A stretch of DNA of 19,573 nucleotides from 40CM-4-65-16 sp035279785 (GTDB lineage Bacteria > Chloroflexota > Dormibacteria > Dormibacterales > Dormibacteraceae), in contig DATEHC010000149.1 of the NCBI GenBank assembly GCA_035279785.1, forward strand, positions 1 through 19,573, in the 5' to 3' direction. This document shows, in pieces, positions 12,774 to 19,300 of this stretch. Numbering within the stretch: position 1 is the stretch's first letter; the number at the start of each line of letters is the position of its first letter. A program made the position numbers and the translations under genes. The notes beneath the pieces are model-generated. The model was not told the origin of the DNA. It ran no database searches and saw nothing but the letters and a program-made list of their open reading frames with translations.

Positions 12774-14288
12774 TCAGATCGTGCGGCCGGCGCCCGCCCA
12801 GTACCCCTCGCGAAGCTTGCGCTTCAGCAGCTTGCCCGCAGCATCGCGCGGAAGCTCGGCGACGAAATCGACCGAGCGTGGCTTCTTGTAGCCGGCGAGC
12901 CGGTCGCCACAGAACGCGATCAGCTCCTCGGCGGTGGCCGTTGCACCCGGTCGCAGCTGCACGATGGCCTTGACCGATTCACCGAACTCGTCGTCGGGCA
13001 CGCCGATCACAGCGACGTCCATCACCGCGGGGTGCGCCGACAGCACCGCTTCGATCTCCGCCGGATAGATGTTGACGCCGCCCGAGATGATCATGTCGAT
13101 CCGCCGGTCGCAGATAAAGTAGTAGCCCTCGGCGTCGCGATAGGCGATGTCACCGACGGAGAAGAACCCGTCGTGCATGCTGCCGCTGGTGGCGTCGGGC
13201 CGGCGAAAGTACTCCGCCAGCCACGTGTTTCGCACCATGAACTCTCCCGGCTCGTCGACCTCTGCCTCGGTGCCGTCCGCGCGCACCAGCCGGACCTCCT
13301 GGCCGGGCACGGCGGTGCCACACGACCCCGGCTTGCGCAGCTGGTCCTCGGGCCGCAGCACGGTGTTGATGCCAGTCTCGGTAGCGCCGTAGAACTCCCA
13401 CACGACCTGGCCGAACGCCGCCTCCGCGCGCACCTTCAATGCGTACGGACACGGAGCGGCCCCGAGGATCAGCGCGCGCAACGAGGAGGTGTCGCGCGGA
13501 CGCCGTTCCTGCGCGTCGACGAGGCGGCTGAGCAGCGTGGGCGCCATGAAGGCGGTGGTCACGCGATGTTTGGCGATCAGGTCCAGGGACCCTTCGGCGT
13601 CGAACTTCGGCTGAAGGACCACGGTCGCGCCGAGCAACTGGTGGAGCACCGTGAAGAATGAGACCGCGCTGTGATAGCCCGGGCCGCACATCAGGTGGAC
13701 GTCGGAGTTGTCGATCTCGAAGATTGAGATGATCTGCAGGACGTTCGCGAGGTCCACGCCGTTCGGTCGCCAGGCGCCCTTGGGGTGACCGGTGGTGCCG
13801 GACGTGTACACCATCGAAGCGCCGATGCCGTCGCCGACCGCGACGAACGAGTCGGACGCGCCCGACATGAGCTCGCGATAGGTGACCCAGCCGGGCGGCA
13901 GCTGCTCGCCGATCGCGACGAACCGCACGTCGTTCTTCACCTCGGATTGCGCGGCGGCCATGAATCCGACGTGGTCCGGTCCGGCGAGCGCAACCTTCGC
14001 GCCCGAGTCGTTCAGAACGTACGCGATCTCCGGACCCCGGAGCCGGTAGTTGACGGGCACTATCACCAGGCCCGCGCGCCGAGAGCCGCTCGAGATCTCT
14101 GCGCCCTCCAGCGAGTTGAAAGACATCAGAGCGACGCGGTCTTCCTCGCGGCACCCGAGCGAGGTCAGCGCGTTGGCCGCCATGTTGGCGCGCCGGTGCA
14201 GAGTTGCGAAGTCGAGGATTCGGTCGCCGAGGATGAACGCCGGCTTGTGCGGAGTGCCCTCCGCGTGGACCGCGAGGAAATCCGTCAC
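12774..14288 (-). CDS. Acyl-CoA synthetase, AMP-dependent synthetase/ligase family
   Basis: 504 aa adenylate-forming enzyme, which activates a carboxylic acid with ATP and transfers it to CoA. Motifs from GTG 14288 are P-loop YTSGTTGHPKG (161-171), LILGAAPCP, YGATETG (300-306), SVGD with Asp380, hinge ICDRRIDMIISGGVNIYPAEIE (392-413), and the C-terminal catalytic lysine K486 in PRDAAGKLLKRKLRE. Overall it resembles medium/long-chain or aryl acyl-CoA ligases (FadD/CaiC-like); the substrate is not readable. An open frame extends back to 14378, but this Arg/Pro-rich extension lies inside the preceding lipoprotein gene and is not family-like. TAGCAT, formed from that gene's stop, ends 7 nt before GTG, suggesting a leaderless transcript. 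The 3' end meets palindrome copy 2. Confidence 0.93.
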   Translation of the reverse strand: MTDFLAVHAEGTPHKPAFILGDRILDFATLHRRANMAANALTSLGCREEDRVALMSFNSLEGAEISSGSRRAGLVIVPVNYRLRGPEIAYVLNDSGAKVALAGPDHVGFMAAAQSEVKNDVRFVAIGEQLPPGWVTYRELMSGASDSFVAVGDGIGASMVYTSGTTGHPKGAWRPNGVDLANVLQIISIFEIDNSDVHLMCGPGYHSAVSFFTVLHQLLGATVVLQPKFDAEGSLDLIAKHRVTTAFMAPTLLSRLVDAQERRPRDTSSLRALILGAAPCPYALKVRAEAAFGQVVWEFYGATETGINTVLRPEDQLRKPGSCGTAVPGQEVRLVRADGTEAEVDEPGEFMVRNTWLAEYFRRPDATSGSMHDGFFSVGDIAYRDAEGYYFICDRRIDMIISGGVNIYPAEIEAVLSAHPAVMDVAVIGVPDDEFGESVKAIVQLRPGATATAEELIAFCGDRLAGYKKPRSVDFVAELPRDAAGKLLKRKLREGYWAGAGRTI

Positions 14289-14295
14289 TCCAAAG

Positions 14296-14301
14296 ATGCT
14301 A
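14296..14301 (-). promoter_or_regulatory. Putative -10 element overlapping the upstream stop codon, acyl-CoA synthetase gene
   Basis: The minus strand reads TAGCAT from 14301 to 14296; its first three bases are the TAG stop of the lipoprotein gene. It ends 7 nt before GTG 14288, the spacing expected for a leaderless start. Inferred from pattern only. Confidence 0.35.
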
Positions 14302-15786
14302 GGAGTGCGAGGGCGACGGCGACGCGGAGGGCGAGGTTGGAGCCTTTTCGGAGCAGAGGGTCGGCACTGTGAGTCCAACCGTCGACGCGACCGGCGGAAT
14401 GCTCCCGGTGATGACCACGCGATAGCGATAGCAGCCGCCGAGCAGGGCCCAACTGTCGATCGCGGCCCAGTGATGCAGCACCACGCCGGCCGCGAGCGGC
14501 GGGTACTTGCCGAGCACGGCGGGCGTCGCGTCGGTGATCGCCGAGATCGGCGAGGTGTGCGTCGAGTCGAACTGCCACACGTAGACCTTCGTGAACGGCC
14601 GGTTGGCGGCCGTGTCGGCGGCAGCGGGGAGCTTCGTCGCGGCGAGGAGCCCGTCCACGATGGCCTGCGGACCGGCGCTCGGCTTCACGGCGGTAAATGT
14701 CTGCTGCTCGATGGGACCGGACCACGCGACGCCGGAGACGTTCGCGCCCGCAAGGAGCTTGTTGACCGGCGCGGTTCCGTCCGGCGATGACGCGCCGTAG
14801 ATCTCGATCTCGCCGTTGACCGCGAGGGCAAGCTGCTTGCCATCCGGGCTCCACGTGAGTCCGTCTGGATGAGGGAGCCTGGAGTTGACCGAATGCGGTG
14901 CGCTCGCCGAGGGATGGGCCGACGGGCTCGCCGAGGGATGGGCCGCGCTTGGGTTCGCGCTCGCGCTTGCACTCGGCGTCTCCACCGGGAGACCGCTGTT
15001 GATAGGCTCGATCACCGCGCCGTGATCGGGCATCGCGACCGCGACCAGCGTGCCGTCACCGCTTATCGCGATCGGCCCGTCGTCCTGGCCGAGGGAAAGT
15101 GGGAAGGGGTTCAGCACGTTCGCGTCGGCGTTCAGCCAGTACCACGACCCCGTGCCGAACTGCCGGACGGCAATGAGACCGGAGCCGCCTGGCACGATGC
15201 CTTCGGTGAAGAACGCGGGCTGCGCGGGCGGTTTGGCGAGCGTCTTGAACGAGACGGTGGATTGCGTCGTCTGCGAGAGATCGAGCGCATCGACCTCGTA
15301 CGTCGTGCAGCAGCCGACGGTGAGGGCGACATAGTGGCTGTTGGCGACCACTCCGAACGGACCCTCGCTCGAGGAGTCCTGCGATGCGGCGATCGGCTCG
15401 ATCGTGCCAAGGAAGGGGTCCAGGCGGAAGAGCCAGTCGTACGGCTGGACGCCGCCCGAGTTGCGCGTCTCCGCGGGCCGGTCGTCGTGGATCGTGAAGT
15501 AGAGGACCGGATGGTCGAGCTTGGGCTGCGCGGCCCACACCGGGCCCGCGATCCGAAACGCGCCCGGCGGGCCGGGAGCGACGATGGCCGACTTGCCGGT
15601 CGAAGGATCGAGCACGCCCACGCCACCGTCCGCGACGTACGCGATCAGGCCGCCGGTGAGACCGCCGGTCAGCGGCGAAGGCGATTTCGCGGGCGGGGTG
15701 GTCGAACCGGCGCTGCACGCAGACACCAGAAAGGCCGCGGCAAGCGCGAGGAATCGATTAGGCAAGGCGGTCGATGTTATCGACAT
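14299..15786 (-). CDS. Large hypothetical lipoprotein with propeller-like repeats and a Ser/Pro/Ala linker
   Basis: 495 aa. A lipoprotein signal is clear: NRFLALAAAFLVSAC with Cys24. The rest is extracytoplasmic. Segments such as GLIAYVADGGVGVLDPSTGK, DGPIAISGDGTLVAVAMPD, HPDGLTWSPDGKQLALAVNGEIEIYG and VSGVAWSG look like WD40/TolB-style propeller blades. A Ser/Pro/Ala/His-rich linker interrupts them near residues 270-300, encoded partly by a 24-bp tandem repeat (14902-14945). A second Ser/Pro-rich tail ends the protein. GCCTTYE and GGCYRY give Cys pairs that could form disulfides. I know no function. ATG 15786 has GGGG about 7-10 nt upstream. It precedes the acyl-CoA synthetase gene by 10 bp and overlaps the 5' region of the divergent small-lipoprotein gene. 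Confidence 0.8.
   Translation of the reverse strand: MSITSTALPNRFLALAAAFLVSACSAGSTTPPAKSPSPLTGGLTGGLIAYVADGGVGVLDPSTGKSAIVAPGPPGAFRIAGPVWAAQPKLDHPVLYFTIHDDRPAETRNSGGVQPYDWLFRLDPFLGTIEPIAASQDSSSEGPFGVVANSHYVALTVGCCTTYEVDALDLSQTTQSTVSFKTLAKPPAQPAFFTEGIVPGGSGLIAVRQFGTGSWYWLNADANVLNPFPLSLGQDDGPIAISGDGTLVAVAMPDHGAVIEPINSGLPVETPSASASANPSAAHPSASPSAHPSASAPHSVNSRLPHPDGLTWSPDGKQLALAVNGEIEIYGASSPDGTAPVNKLLAGANVSGVAWSGPIEQQTFTAVKPSAGPQAIVDGLLAATKLPAAADTAANRPFTKVYVWQFDSTHTSPISAITDATPAVLGKYPPLAAGVVLHHWAAIDSWALLGGCYRYRVVITGSIPPVASTVGLTVPTLCSEKAPTSPSASPSPSHS
14902..14945. repeat. Tandem 24-bp coding repeat (two units) in the lipoprotein linker
   Basis: GCTCGCCGAGGGATGGGCCG occurs at 14902-14921 and 14926-14945, a 24-bp period that keeps the reading frame. 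On the minus strand it encodes repeated AHPSASPS-type units of the low-complexity linker. Unit number could vary between strains by slippage. Confidence 0.8.
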
Positions 15787-15824
15787 CTGTTACCCCAACG
15801 GCGCCTGGCGCGTTTCGGCTACTG

Positions 15825-16223
15825 ATGGCACGCGTATTGATCGTGCTCGCTTTGCTGGCTATGAGCTGCGGCTCGGTTGGCCTGGGTGCGGGCCCAAGCC
15901 CGTCGGACAACCCGATGCATTTCGACGTCACGGCGACCGAGAAAGACCACGCCGTCTCCATGCACGTCGGCCAGAAGCTCGAGGTCGTCCTGCATGCCGG
16001 CGATCAGTTCACTTATCAGCAGGTGAGATCGAGCAACACCTCGATCCTCGAGCCGACGGTTGACCCCGCCGCCGCGGCGGCGCGCGGTGTGACGCTCGGG
16101 GCGTTCAAGGCCAGGGCCGCGGGCGGGGTGAAGGTCACCGCCGTAGGCGTGCCGGTCTGCCCGAGCGGGTCCATGTGCCCGATGTACGTGATGCTCTACA
16201 CCCTGGACGTCACGGTCAGCTGA
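15825..16223 (+). CDS. Small hypothetical lipoprotein (chagasin-like or Ig-like beta domain suspected)
   Basis: 132 aa from ATG 15825: MARVLIVLALLAMSCGS is a compact lipoprotein signal with Cys15. The mature part has alternating polar/hydrophobic strands: HFDVTATEKDHAVSMHVGQKLEVVLHAGDQFTYQQ, SSNTSILEPTVD, TLGAFKARAAGGVKVTAVG, and a Cys pair in PVCPSGSMCPMYVMLYTLDVTV. The order 'GQKLEVVL ... W/Y ... S-N-x-x-I-L ... G-x-F-x-A ... G-x-x-x-V' recalls chagasin-type protease inhibitors or bacterial Ig-like domains, but I cannot confirm either. ATG 15774 is in frame but would overlap the divergent lipoprotein start and spoil the signal peptide. No ribosome site is clear. It is followed by palindrome copy 3. 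Confidence 0.65.
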   Translation: MARVLIVLALLAMSCGSVGLGAGPSPSDNPMHFDVTATEKDHAVSMHVGQKLEVVLHAGDQFTYQQVRSSNTSILEPTVDPAAAAARGVTLGAFKARAAGGVKVTAVGVPVCPSGSMCPMYVMLYTLDVTVS

Positions 16224-16226
16224 CCA

Positions 16227-16291
16227 CGCGATAGTCCGGACTATCACCCGGTGCGGGGCGTCTCAACGCGTAGTTAGTCCGGACTATCGCG
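16227..16291. repeat. Paired palindromic element, copy 3 (17-bp inverted repeat, 31-nt loop)
   Basis: GATAGTCCGGACTATC (16230-16245) is a perfect 16-bp palindrome. A second AGTCCGGACT lies at 16276-16285, centre-to-centre 43 bp as in copy 1. Bases 16227-16243 and 16275-16291 are exact reverse complements (17 bp), giving a strong hairpin with a 31-nt loop. It occupies most of the 79-bp convergent gap between the small-lipoprotein and HIT genes. Bases 16268-16291 are the exact inverse of 9715-9738. Confidence 0.8.
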
Positions 16292-16302
16292 AGAGAGGGC
16301 GC

Positions 16303-16740
16303 CTACGCCGTAGCGGGCAGGACCGCGGCGTGCAGGGCCGCGGCGATCGCGTCGAGCTGGGCCCGCGCCGGCGGGCGCTCGTACGAGCTTGGGAAAGTCA
16401 GGCCGAACCCATCGCCCGGGTACCGCGGGATCACGTGCACGTGGAAGTGCGGCACGTCCTGATAGGCGGCTTCCCCGTCCATCACCAGCAGATTCACTCC
16501 GCTCGCTCCGAGCGTGTGTCGGGCCGCCCCCGCGAGCTTGCGCGCCACCTTGAACGTGCGCATCGCGACGGTCTCGTTCGAGTCCGTCATCAGCACCGCG
16601 TGCTCACGCGGGACCACCAGCATGTGTCCCTGCGTGATTGGCTGGATGTCCATGAACGCGACCACGGTGTCGTCCTGGTACACCCAGCTGGCCGGGGCCG
16701 TGCCGCGGACGATGTCGCAGAAGACGCACTGGTCGCTCAT
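16303..16740 (-). CDS. HIT family nucleotide hydrolase/transferase (Hint-like)
   Basis: 145 aa histidine-triad protein. CVFCDIVRGTAPASWVYQDD (5-24) has the CxxC found in zinc-bearing HIT members. PITQGHMLVVPREHAVLM follows, then NLLVMDGEAAYQDVPHFHVHVIPR ends in the triad H98-x-H100-x-H102, with the last His as nucleophile. Family enzymes cleave nucleoside phosphoramidates or dinucleotides such as AMP-lysine or Ap4A. The protein is slightly longer than the 110-140 aa norm. ATG 16740 lies 13 bp after the helicase stop with no Shine-Dalgarno; TAGACT, built from that stop, ends 10 nt upstream. It may be co-transcribed with the helicase, have its own promoter, or both. The 3' end meets palindrome copy 3. 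Confidence 0.93.
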   Translation of the reverse strand: MSDQCVFCDIVRGTAPASWVYQDDTVVAFMDIQPITQGHMLVVPREHAVLMTDSNETVAMRTFKVARKLAGAARHTLGASGVNLLVMDGEAAYQDVPHFHVHVIPRYPGDGFGLTFPSSYERPPARAQLDAIAAALHAAVLPATA

Positions 16741-16750
16741 CGGCGCCGTG

Positions 16751-16756
16751 AGTCTA
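16751..16756 (-). promoter_or_regulatory. Putative -10 element overlapping the helicase stop codon, HIT gene
   Basis: The minus strand reads TAGACT from 16756 to 16751, beginning with the TAG stop of the helicase gene and ending 10 nt before ATG 16740. It has the same arrangement as the acyl-CoA synthetase start. Pattern-based inference. Confidence 0.3.
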
Positions 16757-19159
16757 GCTTTCGGGTTCGGAAGTTGATTCGACTTGAGCCGGTTGGGGCT
16801 CTGGAACCTGCCCGACAGGCTCCGACCCGTTCTGGGAAATGGCCGCCTCCCCATTCGTGACCACCTCGGCCGGCAGCCGCTGGCCCCGCCGCCGGCGACG
16901 GCCCCGGCGGTCGCCGCGGTGCGGCCGGGACAGGCGCTGAACCTGCGACCGAATCCCCACGCGCTGGCAGGCGGTCACGACGGCGCCGACCCCGGCGACG
17001 AGCCCTTCGTCCTTGCAATGCTCGAACAGCGGCCCGAACAGCTCGGGGGCGCCGCCGATCACGGTCTTGGAGTCGCCCACGATGACCAGGAGCTTCTTGG
17101 CTCGCGAGATGGCGACGTTGACGCGGTTGGGGTCGTTCAAGAATCCAATCGCCGCGCGGTCGTTGGAGCGAACCAGCGACAGGATCACGCCGTCCGATTC
17201 GCGCCCTTCGAATGCGTCGACCGACTCGATGTCGTCCGGCGGCACGATGCCCTTCAGCGAGCCCTGCAGGCGGTTGACCTGCGAGTTGTACATGGCGATC
17301 ACGGCGAGCTTGGCCTTGCGCACGCGGCGGCGAATGATCGACGTGATGTCCTTGCACAGTGCAACTTCAAACTCGTTAGCTACTGACCTCTGGGCGTCGC
17401 GGTACTCGTCCTGCGCACCGGTGTCGACCCACACGAGCTCGCGGTCGAACGGCCACGGCAGCGGCATCCGCGGATGCGGCGCCTCGTGTATCAGCTTTCC
17501 TTCGTAGAAGAGGTCGGACACGACGTGTCCGATCGGCTCGCGCATGCGGTACTGCCGCGGCAGCAGGATCCGTGAGCCCCCGGGGACCTTGTCCCAGATC
17601 CAACCGTAGAAGCTGTCGTCGCGGACCATCTCGTCCAATGGCGTCGTGATCTTGAAGGTCGATGCAGCCTCCTCCATCACCGGCGGCAGCTGGTTGAGGT
17701 CGCCGATCATCACCCAGCGCTTGGCCAGCGGCATGACCGCCAGCGCCTCGTTGGCGCGGACCTTGTTGGCCTCGTCGAGGATCAGCCAATCGAAGACCTT
17801 GAAGCGAAGCCGCGAGTCGATTGTGAGCCTGTTCACCGTTCCGGCGACCAGGTTGTACGGCTCGAGGTCGTCGCTTTCCACGAGCGTCGGCCGCAACCGG
17901 CGCGGCACCTTGCCGGGCTCGGCGATGCGCGCCTGCCGCACGTGCGAGAAGCCGAGCAACCGCTCCTGGCCCGTGTCGACTGCATCGTTCGAGTGCGAGG
18001 AAAGCAGGATCGACGAGTTCGGGTTCCGGCCCAGGATGCGCCGGATCGACTCCACGATGGCGGTGGTCTTGCCTGTACCCGGCGGTCCCTGGATCAGGTA
18101 GAGCTGGCCCGGCCGCATGCCCATCACCCGGGCGACCGCCTCCGCCTGCTCCTCGTTCGGGTCGGGCAGGTGGTGCGCGCGCTTGCCGTCGAGCGCGACC
18201 CGCGGCGGTGTCCCCAGCCAGCCCGGATCGACGAGCTCCGCGGCCAGCGAACCGGTGCGCGGGCTCGCGATCTGCAGCTGCCGGATGCAGGACCGCTGCG
18301 CTTCGAACATCTCCACGCTAGCCGTGGGCAGGACGATGCCCTCGTCGGGCAGGGGGTCGTAGCGCCGGAAGCTGACTGAGAGGTTCGAGCCCTGGATCCG
18401 GTCGAGCGACATGCCGCGGTACTCGGGGAAGCCCGCCGAGCGCACGGTCAGAGAGTCGATCCCGCGGTAGATCCGCCCGTCGGCGTCGTCGACCAGGTGC
18501 AGGATCGCGCGGACGTACTCGCCGCCTCGCATGTCCTCGCCGCAGCTCGGGCAGTGGATGCCGTTGGAGGTCGGCACCTCGGTCTCGCACTTGGGGCACT
18601 CGATCCACTGCTCGGTCGCCTCATAGCGCCTGACGGCCGCCTCGGCGAGCTTCTCGCGGTAGTCGCGGAGGTGCTCGATGAACCGCATGGTCGAGTCGAG
18701 CAGCGGGTCGGCTTTGGCCTGCTCGCGCAGGGCGATGGCGGTGAAGCCCTCGAGCTCGCCGTCCCACTCCTTCACCACGTGCAGCTCCTGGAAGCGGAGC
18801 CGCAGCCGGTTCTTCTCCATCTCGTAGGCGCCCTCGAGCTCCTGCCAGTCGGTGATCTCGAGCGCCAGCCCCATCGGCGTCCGGCCGAGCTTCCCGGTCA
18901 GGAGCGTCGAGCTGACCTGGCCGATGAACTCGAGCGGCTTCTCCGGCTTGACGATGTTGTAGGTGCCGTCGATGAGCTTCTGCTCCTCCAGCACCTGGCG
19001 GAGCAGCTCGGCGCCTCCGGCGGCCTCGAGGGCGGTGACCTTCGCGGCGGCGGGCGTCCCGGGCCGGACACGGATGCCGAGGCGGCCTGCCTGGATCTCC
19101 TCACCCGGGATGTCGGGGTTCCAGAGGGGCAGGACGTCGCCGGGGATGGGCACGCTCAT
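16754..19159 (-). CDS. UPF1/DNA2-like superfamily 1 helicase with an internal zinc ribbon
   Basis: 801 aa. Residues 1-330 form an unfamiliar N-terminal region containing a zinc ribbon, C188-P-K-C191 and C203-P-S-C206. The SF1B motor follows: Q-motif PNEEQAEAV (about 335-343), Walker A GPPGTGKTT (358-366), DEAN (462-465), GDLNQLPP (486-493), QYRM (536-539), VDAFEGRESDGVILSLVRSN (648-667) and NVAISRAKKLL (681-691). These are the AAA_11/AAA_12 pattern of UPF1, Sen1 and DNA2, so it should translocate on RNA or single-stranded DNA using ATP. After residue 740 comes an Arg-rich patch (RPHRGDRRGRRRRRGQR, 745-761) and an acidic Gln/Glu/Pro tail; both may bind nucleic acid or partners. ATG 19159 lacks an obvious ribosome site. 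The biological role is unknown; DNA repair, RNA processing and defence are all possible. Confidence 0.9.
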   Translation of the reverse strand: MSVPIPGDVLPLWNPDIPGEEIQAGRLGIRVRPGTPAAAKVTALEAAGGAELLRQVLEEQKLIDGTYNIVKPEKPLEFIGQVSSTLLTGKLGRTPMGLALEITDWQELEGAYEMEKNRLRLRFQELHVVKEWDGELEGFTAIALREQAKADPLLDSTMRFIEHLRDYREKLAEAAVRRYEATEQWIECPKCETEVPTSNGIHCPSCGEDMRGGEYVRAILHLVDDADGRIYRGIDSLTVRSAGFPEYRGMSLDRIQGSNLSVSFRRYDPLPDEGIVLPTASVEMFEAQRSCIRQLQIASPRTGSLAAELVDPGWLGTPPRVALDGKRAHHLPDPNEEQAEAVARVMGMRPGQLYLIQGPPGTGKTTAIVESIRRILGRNPNSSILLSSHSNDAVDTGQERLLGFSHVRQARIAEPGKVPRRLRPTLVESDDLEPYNLVAGTVNRLTIDSRLRFKVFDWLILDEANKVRANEALAVMPLAKRWVMIGDLNQLPPVMEEAASTFKITTPLDEMVRDDSFYGWIWDKVPGGSRILLPRQYRMREPIGHVVSDLFYEGKLIHEAPHPRMPLPWPFDRELVWVDTGAQDEYRDAQRSVANEFEVALCKDITSIIRRRVRKAKLAVIAMYNSQVNRLQGSLKGIVPPDDIESVDAFEGRESDGVILSLVRSNDRAAIGFLNDPNRVNVAISRAKKLLVIVGDSKTVIGGAPELFGPLFEHCKDEGLVAGVGAVVTACQRVGIRSQVQRLSRPHRGDRRGRRRRRGQRLPAEVVTNGEAAISQNGSEPVGQVPEPQPAQVESTSEPES

Positions 19160-19216
19160 GCCGGGCGAGTCTTGGTAGGGGCGAAACGTGTGATTGGGAT
19201 CAAGTCAATTCGAAAA

Positions 19217-19244
19217 GGGGTCCCTTGGCGGGACCTAGCACCCC
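19217..19244. other. Hairpin-capable segment in the 141-bp helicase/methyltransferase divergent gap
   Basis: GGTCCC (19219-19224) and GGGACC (19230-19235) form a 6-bp stem with a TTGGC loop. Alternatively GGGGT (19217-19221) pairs with ACCCC (19240-19244) around an inner CCC/GGG. The two foldings exclude each other. TTCGAA also occurs twice in the gap (19209-19214 and 19273-19278). Two mutually exclusive stems could mean a leader element for the plus-strand methyltransferase gene. No known riboswitch class is recognised, and there is no T-tract. Confidence 0.25.
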
Positions 19245-19300
19245 AACGGGCACGGCCTACGTTACCACACCTTTCGAACGGTTCAAGATTGAGCCGGCCT

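Noticed and set aside
14289..14378. 30-codon N-terminal extension of the acyl-CoA synthetase
   Set aside because: It lies wholly within the preceding lipoprotein gene, is Arg/Pro-rich and unlike family N-termini. GTG 14288 gives the normal length.
9712..16302. CRISPR-like reading of the AGTCCGGACT repeats
   Set aside because: Copies are scattered over 6.5 kb at three loci, are self-palindromic and only paired; there are no regular spacers and no cas genes.
19217..19244. T-box or other known riboswitch upstream of the MttB-like gene
   Set aside because: No T-box sequence, specifier loop or terminator is visible; only short alternative stems.
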